The notes under the pieces were generated by a model. It was not told the origin of the DNA. It worked only from the letters and a program-made list of their open reading frames with translations, and did no database searches. From assembly GCA_025331435.1 (NCBI GenBank), contig JAIWNI010000016.1, positions 248,001 to 312,000 of the forward strand: a DNA stretch of 64,000 nucleotides, read 5' to 3'. The DNA is from Choanephora cucurbitarum (Eukaryota > Mucoromycota > Mucoromycetes > Mucorales > Choanephoraceae). Shown here one piece after another: positions 1 to 9,881 of this stretch; position 1 is the first letter of the stretch; each line of letters opens with the position of its first letter. The position numbers and the translations under genes were made by a program.

Positions 1-885
1 TTATAGTTTCTCATTAACCACCTTTTCACCTTCTGGTAAATTGGTTCAAATTGAATATGCCTTAAATGCTGTCTCTCAAGGTGTTACTACTGTTGGTATC
101 AAAGGTACATTTAAGAAACAAAGACAATAGAAAAGTTACTTATATTGAATAGCTACCAACGGTATTGTGATTGCAACTGAAAAGAAATCAGCTTCTAGTT
201 TGGTAGATGACTCATCACTTGAGAAAGTAGCTACCATCTGTGCTAATATCGGCATGATCTATTCTGGTATGGGACCTGATTTCCGTGTCTTGGTTGCAAA
301 GGCACGTAAGGCAGCACAGGCATACAAGCGAGTTTATATGGAAGAACCACCAGTACGTATTCTTGTTCAAGAAGTAGCCAGTGTCATGCAAGAATATACT
401 CAAAGCGGGTAAGTACACCATGCACAAAGAAAAAAAACTTAGGCTCATACCTATATATAAAGTGGTGTTCGTCCATTTGGTGTTTCTATCTTGATTGCAG
501 GTTATGATGAAGTGAATGGACCTGCACTCTATCAAGTGGATCCTTCTGGATCTTATTTTGCATGGAAGGCTACTGCTATTGGTAAAAACATGATTAATGC
601 AAAGACCTTTTTGGAGAAGCGATACAATGAAGAAATGGAATTAGAAGATGCAGTTCACACAGCCATTCTGACTGTAAGTGTGATGTTTGAATGTGTTGTA
701 TGATGACTGATCATTCTGTTTAGCTTAAGGAAGGATTTGAGGGACAGATGACAGAGAATAGTTTGGAGATTGGTATCATTGGCACAAGTACTGTGGGTGT
801 CTATGGCGGAGAAAGAAAATCGATTCCCTTATTTAGAAAGTTGAGCTTAAATGAAGTCAAGGATTATTTAGCTAACATTGCTTAA
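1..885 (+). CDS. PRE8: Proteasome subunit alpha type-2 (5'-truncated by the window edge)
   Basis: Structural subunit of the outer alpha ring of the 20S proteasome, which gates substrate entry. Exons as I read them are 1-104, 153-408, 463-673 and 724-885; all three introns are about 50 nt GT-AG. The first visible residues, [20 protein letters not shown], are the alpha-subunit N-terminal signature, so only the start codon and a handful of codons lie outside the window. The stretch [18 protein letters not shown], split by intron 2, and WKATAIGKN in exon 3 are specific to the alpha-2 (PSMA2/Pre8) class. The protein ends [12 protein letters not shown], close to the usual family C-terminus. No defect is seen. 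Identification is very secure; only the start is missing. Confidence 0.95.
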
Positions 886-1162
886 AATGAGAGAGATTGA
901 AATAAAAAGCAGAATGAAAAAAAGAAAAAAGGGTTGTTTGTCTTTATCAGAAAAGAAACTCCGCTATGGTCTCTTTGTCTCCTGAAGTCTTTGTTTCTTT
1001 TTTGAACTCCTTTGGTATCTCCTTTTCGATTGTTCTGATTGAAAGTCCGTCTATGAAATCACTTTAGATGGAAACCCCCCTTAAACATAAGCAAGATCAA
1101 TTTAAAGCGCTTGTTTCTTTTTATTTTTTTCTTTCTTTCTTTCTTTCTTATTCATTATTGGA

Positions 1163-3918
1163 ATGACTCAACGCTATTCTCGAAAAATGATGACTTTAGA
1201 AAATGACAGTCATGTAAGCCCATAACCAATGGATTATCTATAGTGACTGATCTATCTATCTATAGATCTATATCAATCCATTGATGATAGTAGTAGCAGG
1301 TACTACCAATGTAGGCAAATCAACATTTATCAGACTTGGATTACAAAACTTAATTTCAAAGCATGATTCCAATCGACCAGGTAAAGTAAAATAAATAAAA
1401 TCAAACTCCTGAACTCAAAAAAAAAAAAAAAAAGATCTACAGTGTCACCATACGACCATTGTTTTGGATCAAAATAATTACCCTTTGGATATTATTGAAA
1501 CACATTCAGATCAATTGACTCTGCTGACTGTAAATGTTTCATCTCTCATGTCCACCATTCACTAACATGTCTCCATAGCAACCTATTCATGGTGGATTTG
1601 TATGTTATGATACCTCTAATCCTGTTTCTATGGAAACAGTACCTGAATTACTAGGTAACCTTTATTCATTCTTTTTATGGAATAACTCATGCTTCCAAGT
1701 TAGATTTCTTTATTTCACGCCATATACCTGTTTATCTAGTTGGACTCAAGAGTGATATGGCATCTACTCACTATCCAATTCATGATATTAAACATTATCA
1801 AGTGAATGAAGAGAATGCAGAACAGATGCATCATGTGTTTATGTCATTTCTAAAAGAGGATTTATTGTTACCAGATGATTATCCAAAAGAAGTCAAGACG
1901 CGTCCAAGTACGTGGGATTCCATGCTTTCAGTTCAACAGGATATGACCAACACAGGTTTACTCTATATGGTAAACAAGAATCGGACACATTCATCATACT
2001 ATACTCATCTTAGTAGTAGGCGTGGTTCAAAAGATAGCAGGTAACTTCTTTTTCTTTTTATTTTATTTTATTTTATTTTATTTTATTTTATTTTATTGAT
2101 GCCTTATTGTATTATTAGTGATTCATTGACAGTTGGATTAACACCTGATGATATTGTGAATCGGTTGTTAATTCAACATCATTCAGGTAAAAAGTTACTT
2201 GGATGAAATGATGTAACTTGGACTAATGATTTAGATGAGCATATGATTCCTATCTTCTTGACATTCTTTCGTAAATTCATGAAACCATTTGAACTGGTGA
2301 AACGATTGGTAGAAAAGTAAGGTTAGATTGCGCACATTCTATACACATCAGAATAAAACTCAATCCATTGTTAGATTTGAACAAGAAGGTCTTTCGTCTA
2401 CTATGCCACCTACTGAATTACAAAAGAGGTAATAGAGAGATTGAATGTGTTTATTAAGAAGCTTAGAGTCAATTTAGGATTCATGCTATTTTCTCATTAT
2501 GGCTCTCTTACTATTGGAATGACTTTTATGGATCGCATGCTCGAAGACATATCATTCTCTTTCTAGACAACATTTCAAAATACGAAAGCCTGACACCTAT
2601 CTGTGACTCATTAGCACCCTTAGTGGTACGTGAACCACCTCTGGAAGACCCAGACAGAACATGGGGCTATGTCGATCAACCTGACCTGCCTCTCTCACCC
2701 CCATTGACACCCTCCAGTCTATTTACACCTGATCCAACCCTCACTCGATTGTTGTCACTTAAGAAAAAAGTCAATCACTCTGAATCTCATCCTGACCTTA
2801 GATCCTATCAATTACCCAGACGAGCGGAATTTGCGGGTGGGTTGATTAACATTGATCATGTTGTTCATCGGCACTATCTTCCGTCTTCCACACCCTCTAT
2901 TGCTACTACTTATGGCTGGACTTCCTTAGGCACCAGTATCATGAGTTCCTTTCGTCATGCTCGAAATGAAAAAGATCATAGTTTTAAGCTGTTAAATAAG
3001 ACATCAGAACATGTGATTGCCGATCAACTCACCTGGATAGAAGCTGAATTGTTTACGCGTATCAAAGTAAGTAAAAAAAAAAAAAAAAAAAAGTAATAGA
3101 TCATACCATCCTTTTCTCACATGATGATAAGCCGCGTGAATTTGTACGTCATCTCTGGGACCAGACACACCATCAGAATACAGTGATGGCGTCCATTGCT
3201 CACTTTAATTTCATATCAGCTTGGTTAGTGACGATGGTGGTCACACAGTCCCGATTAAGTAAACGTGTGGCACTCTTACAGAAATTCATGCTGGTGGCTG
3301 TTGAACTGAGGCATCGAAATAACTATAATTCACTGATGGCCATCTTGGCTGGTATCAACAGTGCAGCCATCCTGAGGTTGAAACAGACACAACGGGCCAT
3401 TGCCAACAAGAAGGTCTATCCACAGTTTCTCAGTCTAGAGAGGTTGATGAGTACAGATCGATCTTTTCATAATTATCGTATGGCCCTGAAGGCTTCAGAT
3501 GCACCTGGCATACCTTATCTGTAAGATAGTTTGTAAATTTTTTATATATAACAAGGATTGATGGATTATGATAGTGGAATTCATCATCAAGATCTCGTAT
3601 CATTGGCTGAGGCCAATAAGGATTTTCGTCCAGATGGTACAGTCCATTGGGAAAAGTTTCGATTGATGGGAGAGACGATTATGGCAATGATGAAGTTTAA
3701 GCATCCTGGCTATGCAATTGAACCTGATGTAAAACTACTGACATTTATTGCTGATTGTTATATTCTATCTGAAGATGTATGTAAAAAAAAAGCTTAACTC
3801 ATTTTATATGTAAAATTGACATGTAACTTAGGAACAATACAAACGATCTACTTTGGTTGAGCCAAAATTAGCTTCTACCAGTACCAGTCGTATTCGAGAT
3901 CTCTGGTTTAGTCTGTAA
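1163..3918 (+). CDS. RasGEF (CDC25-type) protein with an N-terminal degenerate Ras-like GTPase domain
   Basis: Predicted guanine-nucleotide exchange factor for a Ras-family GTPase. Twelve exons: 1163-1213, 1266-1380, 1435-1529, 1579-1654, 1704-2040, 2119-2186, 2235-2316, 2375-2428, 2478-3066, 3132-3520, 3575-3776, 3832-3918, giving 714 aa. Residues ~22-135 look like a small GTPase: P-loop GTTNVGKS (29-36), then ETHS (77-80) where Ras has DTAG, and GLKSD (126-130) where Ras has GNKCD. A RasGEF_N-like helical segment follows (PDDIVNRLLIQHHS, then FLTFFRKFMKPFELVKRL). The C-terminal third is a CDC25 domain with AHFNFISAWLV, ELRHRNNYNSLMAILAGI and PYLGIHHQDL. The intron at 3521-3574 uses the acceptor that restores PYLGIHHQDL. 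The fusion is real if the early introns are right: exon 5 alone links the G4-like motif to the region before RasGEF_N. The GEF call is secure; whether the N-terminal domain binds nucleotide is inference. Confidence 0.85.
2056..2096 (+). repeat. (TTTTA)n microsatellite in a RasGEF intron
   Basis: About eight copies of a TTTTA pentamer fill most of the intron between exons 5 and 6 of the RasGEF gene. The run makes up much of the 78 nt intron and explains why it is longer than its neighbours. No function is implied. Confidence 0.85.
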
Positions 3919-4195
3919 ATTATGTACATACTTTATTTAATTCCCATGTATTAAAAAAAACATTCTATCTTGCTGACATCATGCCAAGATAGTGTCTCCT
4001 TCACTTTTCTCCTTTTTTTTTTTTTAGGATCATCCTTAGAGTATGTTCTCCTTTAAAACAGCGCTTGATGTTCTTGACAACAAAGGTGTTATAAGAAATT
4101 CCAAATCAGGAAAAACATAAACAATAGAACGTTTTCAGGTTGACCACATTATTCCCTCCTTTCTTTTTCTTTTTTTTTTTTGTTGTTCTCCTTAA

Positions 4196-4663
4196 ATGAC
4201 AGATACATCCATACGATTTCCACCTGCCACACTGTCATCTAAACTAAGTACAAAAATGTTAAGGAAAACATCAGACCATGTGGATTGGATGGAACCCTCT
4301 TTTGTCTATTGGCCATCCGATGTGAATGAAAGTGATAGTGAAAGTGAATGTTATACCATCACCACCAGTTCAACGAGTGGGAAACACAATATCTATCAAT
4401 TCTATCGACAACAACAAGCACTGCATCAACCCATCACACACATACAGACGATTAGCCCAATAGAGTCTATTAGCTCAAGAGAGTTTATTAGCTCAAGAGA
4501 GTCGATTAGCCCAATACAGACTATCAGCCCAATACAGTCTATTATAGATATACAACCTCAAAAAAAAACAAAAAAAAAGAGACTGGTGCTAATCAAACAA
4601 TTAATGATGAAAATGCGTGATGCAGCTGAAAGACCTTTTCAGTCCATTGATCATCATTTCTAA
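4196..4663 (+). CDS. Hypothetical protein with a six-residue tandem repeat and basic C-terminus
   Basis: Uninterrupted 155-aa reading frame that I do not recognise. It begins MTDTSIRFPPATL, has an acidic serine stretch (ESDSESE, ~residues 44-50), a glutamine-rich patch, five in-frame copies of a hexapeptide of the form IS[PS]I/RE/QS (~residues 86-115), and a lysine-rich tail (KKTKKKR) followed by LVLIKQLMMKMRDAAERPF. The start follows a T-rich leader like those of confirmed genes in this window. Its stop codon is only 25 nt from that of the convergent coiled-coil gene. Low complexity makes homology hard to judge; it could be a regulatory or scaffold protein with phosphorylatable serines, but nothing visible fixes a role. 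Confidence 0.6.
   Translation: MTDTSIRFPPATLSSKLSTKMLRKTSDHVDWMEPSFVYWPSDVNESDSESECYTITTSSTSGKHNIYQFYRQQQALHQPITHIQTISPIESISSREFISSRESISPIQTISPIQSIIDIQPQKKTKKKRLVLIKQLMMKMRDAAERPFQSIDHHF
4451..4540 (+). repeat. 18-bp tandem repeat, five copies, inside a coding region
   Basis: Five consecutive 18-nt units (4451-4468, 4469-4486, 4487-4504, 4505-4522, 4523-4540), each starting ATTAGC or ATCAGC. The unit is a multiple of three, so each copy adds six residues (ISPIES, ISSREF, ISSRES, ISPIQT, ISPIQS) without shifting the frame. Units 1, 4 and 5 share the CCAATA core and units 2 and 3 share TCAAGAGAG, which suggests a local duplication. Confidence 0.9.
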
Positions 4664-4688
4664 TAAAAAAAAAATATGTGTGTTTAAA

Positions 4689-5981
4689 TTAATAAGTAAT
4701 CAATAAAGCATCAGGTCCTTGCCAGGCATTGATCACAAGGGCAGCTGTAAGGACCATAGTAAATCGACACCATTTCCAGATCAGATGAAACACCTGTTGC
4801 ATTCTGGCACGGATACGACCGACAAACGTCTTGGGTTCCACATAACACTGCACCTGCTGCAGGCTAGGATAGAGATCAGAGTGTGGGTATGGGTCATGTG
4901 GTACACCAAAGTCATCTTTATCTTGTTCATGCTCCATTTCAATCTGACGCACAAATGCAAGGGCATCATCCAACAGTTGGGGATCTAAGCCTGTTGCTCT
5001 TGAAAAACTATCTGGTAGAAACCAGTCCGATTCATCTGATAACGTTGTCTTTCCATTCTCTTCAGTTGGGCTTGTTTCCTTGAGTTTCTGAAGTAACTGT
5101 CGATGTTCCTCAAGGCTATGGTTCAGTTGTTCAATATGATCAAATTGTCGCTTATAAGCCTCTTGAAGGCTCTCAAAGTCCTTTTGAGTGAACTCGAATC
5201 GCTCAAACTGACGCTTCAGTTCCGTCAGATCCTTGAGTGTGGTGGCTAATTTGGTCTCCAGTTCAGTTTTCGATTGATGCACCAACTCTTTTTCTCGCTT
5301 GATCTTGTCCATCTCGCTATAGAGTGAATCCAACAGATGATCATTCTGTTGCTGTTGCATGGCCCGTGTAGTCTGTCGTTGTTTGGCATTCATCTCCTGT
5401 AACTCTTGTATCTTGGTACTGGCAATCTCCAGATGACTCCTGAGGAAATCAATCTCGCTTTCCAGTTGCCGAGTCTGTTTGGTATTGCCTAGCTTCAGTT
5501 GATTCTGTTCTCTCAAGGCATCTTCCAGTTTACTCGACAGTTCTGCATTCTTCTTCTCAAGCACCTCGATCATGGCCTCGCGTGTTGTTCTGGAAGGAAT
5601 GAATCGCATGTCTTCATCGTCGGCTGTAGAATGAGAGGGTGTGACGGGTGGTGTGGTGGATTGTAAGAGTGAATCATAACTTGACTTGAGTCGTAGATTG
5701 TGTTCCAACAGTGATTTTCCTATTTCGGCAGCCAGGACGAGATCTAATGGCACATGAGAACAATGGTAACAGAAGATAAACAAAAACGCACCTTTTTCCT
5801 TGTCCTTCAATGCACTGTATGCATTTTTCAACAATGGAATAAGCTCCGTTGATGTCTTTTCTGCCATCCAGCTGACAGACATAAAAGAGGCTGTTGAGTG
5901 TGTGGGCGAAGGTGGTCCCTGAGGTAGTTGAAGTATGTCTGAAAGGTCTAAATCATCAGGTTTTGTATGTTGAGATAACAT
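4689..5981 (-). CDS. Coiled-coil protein with HAP1/TRAK-like CC1 box and C-terminal membrane anchor
   Basis: Predicted 414-aa cytosolic coiled-coil protein tethered to a membrane. I splice it as complement(4689-5743, 5792-5981): the 48-nt stretch 5744-5791 starts GTGCGT and ends TTAG, contains no stop, and removing it restores KDKEKDLVLAAEIGKSLLEH. The AAEIG motif (residues ~68-72) with KSLLE after it matches the CC1 box of HAP1/TRAK/BICD-type dynein adaptors, which binds dynein light intermediate chain. Long heptad-like Glu/Lys/Gln coiled coil covers ~residues 105-290. The C-terminus has a basic patch (RIRARMQQ), then a hydrophobic segment WCRFTMVLTAALVINAW and a short tail, as in tail-anchored proteins. 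Motif and architecture are visible; the role as a motor adaptor on an organelle is inference. Confidence 0.75.
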   Translation of the reverse strand: MLSQHTKPDDLDLSDILQLPQGPPSPTHSTASFMSVSWMAEKTSTELIPLLKNAYSALKDKEKGAFLFIFCYHCSHVPLDLVLAAEIGKSLLEHNLRLKSSYDSLLQSTTPPVTPSHSTADDEDMRFIPSRTTREAMIEVLEKKNAELSSKLEDALREQNQLKLGNTKQTRQLESEIDFLRSHLEIASTKIQELQEMNAKQRQTTRAMQQQQNDHLLDSLYSEMDKIKREKELVHQSKTELETKLATTLKDLTELKRQFERFEFTQKDFESLQEAYKRQFDHIEQLNHSLEEHRQLLQKLKETSPTEENGKTTLSDESDWFLPDSFSRATGLDPQLLDDALAFVRQIEMEHEQDKDDFGVPHDPYPHSDLYPSLQQVQCYVEPKTFVGRIRARMQQVFHLIWKWCRFTMVLTAALVINAWQGPDALLITY

Positions 5982-7891
5982 TGGTCAGGAAATTTATACG
6001 AAAGAAAAAAAGGATTGGTTCAAAAAAAAAAAAAAAAACTAACAGACAATGGTGGAGTTTGAATCCATAAAAAAACGTGACATAATTTCAATCTCAGTCA
6101 GGTACCATCATTCACCATCTTTCTTTTATGGAAGTTTATTTGAGAGAAAGGAAGGCTATGTGTTGTTTAACCAGTTCTATGAATGCCATGATTAAAGCCA
6201 AATGAAAAGTAAAATCAATACAGTTGAACTATAAAACAAGCAAATTAGGCAGAGAGTGAGCTAGTTCTCTTCTTATTCGTTATTGAGTCAGTTTAGTTCT
6301 GTTGATTTTATACACTCCATAAGGTGGTTAATAAGGAGCTACAACATAGCTGCTTTGACATCGAGGCTTGAGTTTCAAAATAAACCCTTTTTGTAACACA
6401 CACATTGTTTCATCCTATGGAGATTTTTTTTATTACAGACAGAAATGCTTTTTATAAGCGGAATTCTTTTTTTTAAGTACTTGATGCTTTCCTTCCCACA
6501 TTCTGATGATCATTAGTTCCCTCTTCAGTTGCTTCTACCAAGCGTGTCTTTACCAAAAAAAAAAAAGGATCAAGAGAAATACAATCAGAATAGCATATAA
6601 AAATGATTCAAATCAAGTGTCGCACATAGAACACAAGTCAAGAGAAGCATAAGCCATACTGAACTAAAATTCATTCTGATATCAAGAAGCAGTTTATCTC
6701 TCTTCATTTGATCTGGGAGTTCAGCTAACCTTTTTCTCTGAAAAAAAATGGGCTTTCAACTGAGTTTGAGTTTAAATTCAGATCCATTTTGAGCCTACTT
6801 TTTGCTCCTAGAGAGGAGGAGCCTACTCTTGCTTCCTTTCCCCCTCCTGTGACTCCTATGATGTTGCGCTTACTTTTCATATTGGGACAAGTTTTCCACC
6901 CATCAAACACAGTATGTTTCTACCAAACGAGTTATAAAAAAGGGAACTCTTTTTCTTTTTTAACTCTACTGATGATGTGACTGTGTAAAGAATAGCAAAA
7001 GTATCTCATTCGCATTGGATTGACATGGGAACTCAAGCTGATTTATTAAGATGAGTTAAACTAAGGTAAATCAGATATTAGACCATTTTTCAGACGATGA
7101 TCGAGATCTGATTAAATGTTCATTCATGAGAAGGAGTTCCTGCTTGATATACATCATTTTGTAATACCATCTACATTTCCTAATGATCACAAAAAACCCC
7201 TTTCTTAAACACACTGTGTCACTGCTTACTTTTAAAGAGATACACAAAGAGGAACCTTATGAATCGAATGTTAGAATGAAGACAGTTATAGTACGAAAGA
7301 AAGCAGAAATTACATGAAAAGTACTGTATTCTTGAATACAGTTTAGATAGCTAAGCTTATTTTTTTAAATTGGTATTCATTCTAACAACAAAATTTTTTT
7401 ACTTGTAAACGCTAATTTTAGTTGAACCAATAATCCCTAATGAATATGCATGGTTTGGTCTTACGTAGTGCAAAGAGAGAATAGCGCGTTGTGGTGTTAA
7501 ATAAAAGAAAGGGTTATCACACTCCATACTTATTATTTTAATCGATTCAGATGATCACACCACAAAAAAAGGGCGTTTTTTCTGGAGGATAAATAACGAA
7601 GCATTCTTCAACCATTTGTTTTGTTGACAAATAACAAGATTTGAACGGAATGATAAACACAAACAGCCTTTTTGTCAAACCATAGAAGAAAAAAAAAATT
7701 TTTTTTTTGTTTACTCAAATACAAGTCTTATCAGATCTTTTTGTCATGCCATTGGCGCTAACTTTAATTGTAAGAAAAAAAAACGCCTCTTTTTTAAACC
7801 CAATAACCATTACTTTGTTCATAGACTAAGATCTTTTTAAAAAAAAAAGTGTAACCCAAAGAAAAGATCTGATAAGATGTGACACATTTAT
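5982..7891. other. 1.9 kb gene-poor intergenic region
   Basis: No convincing coding sequence. It carries the upstream region of the coiled-coil gene on one side and the 3' flank of ornithine decarboxylase on the other. It is rich in A and T runs, including an A/T palindrome near 7689-7709 and the 16-bp inverted repeat described separately. Two overlapping short frames at 6725-6980 lie on opposite strands of the same stretch and look like chance. Confidence 0.6.
7726..7877. repeat. 16-bp perfect inverted repeat bounding 152 bp beside ODC
   Basis: TCTTATCAGATCTTTT at 7726-7741 is the exact reverse complement of 7862-7877. The 120-bp interior shows no coding potential. The repeat begins 14 nt beyond the ODC stop codon, so it would lie in the ODC 3' untranslated region on the minus strand. 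It could be a small MITE-like element or a long stem in the mRNA; no clear target-site duplication is visible. Confidence 0.65.
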
Positions 7892-9231
7892 TTAACAAAA
7901 AGTGTTTGTGTAAATCACTTCGGATTTTCTAAATCCATTGAATTGAGAGGCAGCACAGATGGTGTAAGCACCCATGTTCTCATAATAAAGCCAGTCCCCA
8001 GGTTCAAGAACAGGTAAGAGGGTAGACTTGTTGAGACAGTCAATGGAATCACAGGTAGGTCCCCAAACACTACTTTCATAGTGAGTTTCATGGATAGCTT
8101 GATCATACAAGAACTCTTCATTTCTCATCAACACGCGGGGATGAAGGACCTGGTGGTCAAAGATGATACAGTTAAAAGAACCGTACATACCATCATTGAC
8201 ATAGTACATGTATTGCTTGTTTTCTTCAAGGTTGCTTCTTCTGCCAATGATGTTGGTACAGATAGTGAAGGCAGAGGCAACATAGTAACGACCAGGTTCA
8301 GCAATCACTCGTACCTGAGGAGGGAAGAGTTGATCGACAATGGGACCCAAGACGGCAGCTACCTTTTCGAATGTGATACCGTCCTTGACATCAGCACCAG
8401 GGAAGCCACCTCCAACATCCAACAGACTCAGCTTGTATCCCATCTGTTCAGCTTGGTCAAATACCTTACGAGCACGCAAGACAGCATCACCAAAGGCATT
8501 TTCATCCAAACAACCACTGCCTACATGGAAGCTGACACCGACAATGTTGAGATCGAGGTCCTTGGCTGTCTGAAGAAGGTAGGGGACAGTATGCAAGGGT
8601 GCACCGAACTTGAGGCCCAATTGGCATACGGACATAGAGTCGTCTGTCAAGATACGCAACACAAGTTCGGCTTCAGGGTAAAGCTTCTTGATCTTGTGGA
8701 GTTCTTCAGCGTTATCAAAGGTCATACGACAGACATTCTGTTGAGCAGCATAACGAATGAAAGAAGCTTGCTTACAAGGGTTAGCATAGATGATACGACT
8801 GGCATCGACACCGAGATCAAGCACCTGTTGAATCTCTTGTTTGGAGGCACAGTCAAAACCTAGACCAAGAGAAGCCAACAGTTTGACGACCATAGGATCA
8901 GGGTTACTCTTGACAGCTACAATAATAATAAAAAATGAGTGACCATGTTATCAATCACCCTATTTTTTTTTTTACCGAAAAAAGGTTCAATACGAGGAAG
9001 TAATGATTTCCAACGTAAATGTTGACGAAAGACTTCGCCTAAATCACCAACAAAAAAGGCGTTTTCTTGATCAGTTTCCCATTTTTGATTAGAGATGGAT
9101 TCGAGTTTTTCTTGAATTACTTCGCGAACAGAACGGTTATAGATATTGACGTCAGGGGAAGGGACGGATTCGAAAAGGTTAATAATATCGTGGGGAGGGT
9201 TGATGACAACAGTTCCAAGTTCAGCGTGCAT
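7892..9231 (-). CDS. SPE1: Ornithine decarboxylase
   Basis: PLP-dependent decarboxylase that converts ornithine to putrescine, the first step of polyamine synthesis, in the cytosol. Exons complement(7892-8916, 8976-9231) give 426 aa, the usual length. The intron splits the codon just before the PLP lysine: RIEPFF joined to AVKSNPDP. Other landmarks are the glycine loop DVGGGFPG, the PLP-phosphate-binding EPGRYYVA, and WGPTCDSID with the catalytic cysteine contributed across the dimer. The start MHAELGTV sits behind a strongly CT-rich leader on the coding strand (GA-rich on the plus strand, 9251-9322). The family is regulated by antizyme and polyamines; no antizyme gene is in the window. Confidence 0.97.
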
Positions 9232-9881
9232 TTTTTAAATAAGAGAAATAAAGAGAGAGAGCGAGAGAGACAAATAGCGAGTATTAGAAGAGCAACCACA
9301 AAAGAGAGAGAGACAGAGAGAGAAATTAATTAAGCAACGATTATTCTTGTGTTTTAGGAAAGCCAAGGAGGGAAACCTCGTCGGTCAAATAAGCTATCTA
9401 CGAGTCTTGTTTCTACGGCCGTGATGGGCAAGGACGGACTGGTCTAAGTTGCAGTCCGAGAGGAGAAAGAGGATAAAAAAGGTGTTTTTAAGATATAAAA
9501 AGAGAACTGAAATACTTTATAAAGGAGTATTACAGCGAGGGTGATTAATAATTAAAGTGAGGTGTTTATTTGAGATGTTAAGAATTTGAGGTTCTTTTGC
9601 GGTTGGTCTTTCAAATGAGAAAGTTTTTTAAGTAAGGAAAAAAAAAAAGAGGGAAAAAATTTGTGGGCCATTTTTATTTATAAAAAAAGATTTTTTTTTG
9701 TAAGATGACGTTAACAGTCTCTTTCCTTTTTGCTCATTGCTTTGATTGGTTTTAGGTCTATCTTAAAAAGGAAATTAAATGGTATTCTGTCTGAAAAAGA
9801 ATAGGGTCCTTTTCTTACCCCCCCCCCTTTATCAAAGATAATATGGATTTTTCTAAGTATAGGATAACTCTTTCTTTATTT
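9232..9881. other. Intergenic region between two minus-strand genes
   Basis: Contains the ODC upstream region with a GA-rich microsatellite (9251-9322 on the plus strand, CT-rich on the ODC coding strand) and, towards 9882, the 3' flank of the polyprenyl synthase gene. A run of nine C residues sits near 9820. No coding sequence seen. Confidence 0.6.

Noticed and set aside
6725..6980. Two short frames on opposite strands in the 6-7.9 kb spacer.
   Set aside because: They overlap each other, are low complexity and lack any supporting signal.
7324..7341. Short perfect palindrome CTGTATTC-TT-GAATACAG.
   Set aside because: Eight-base arms are expected by chance in 64 kb of AT-rich DNA, and nothing nearby gives it a role.
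8081..8863. 260-codon plus-strand frame antisense to ornithine decarboxylase.
   Set aside because: Exact shadow of a well-conserved gene on the other strand; its sequence shows no domain.
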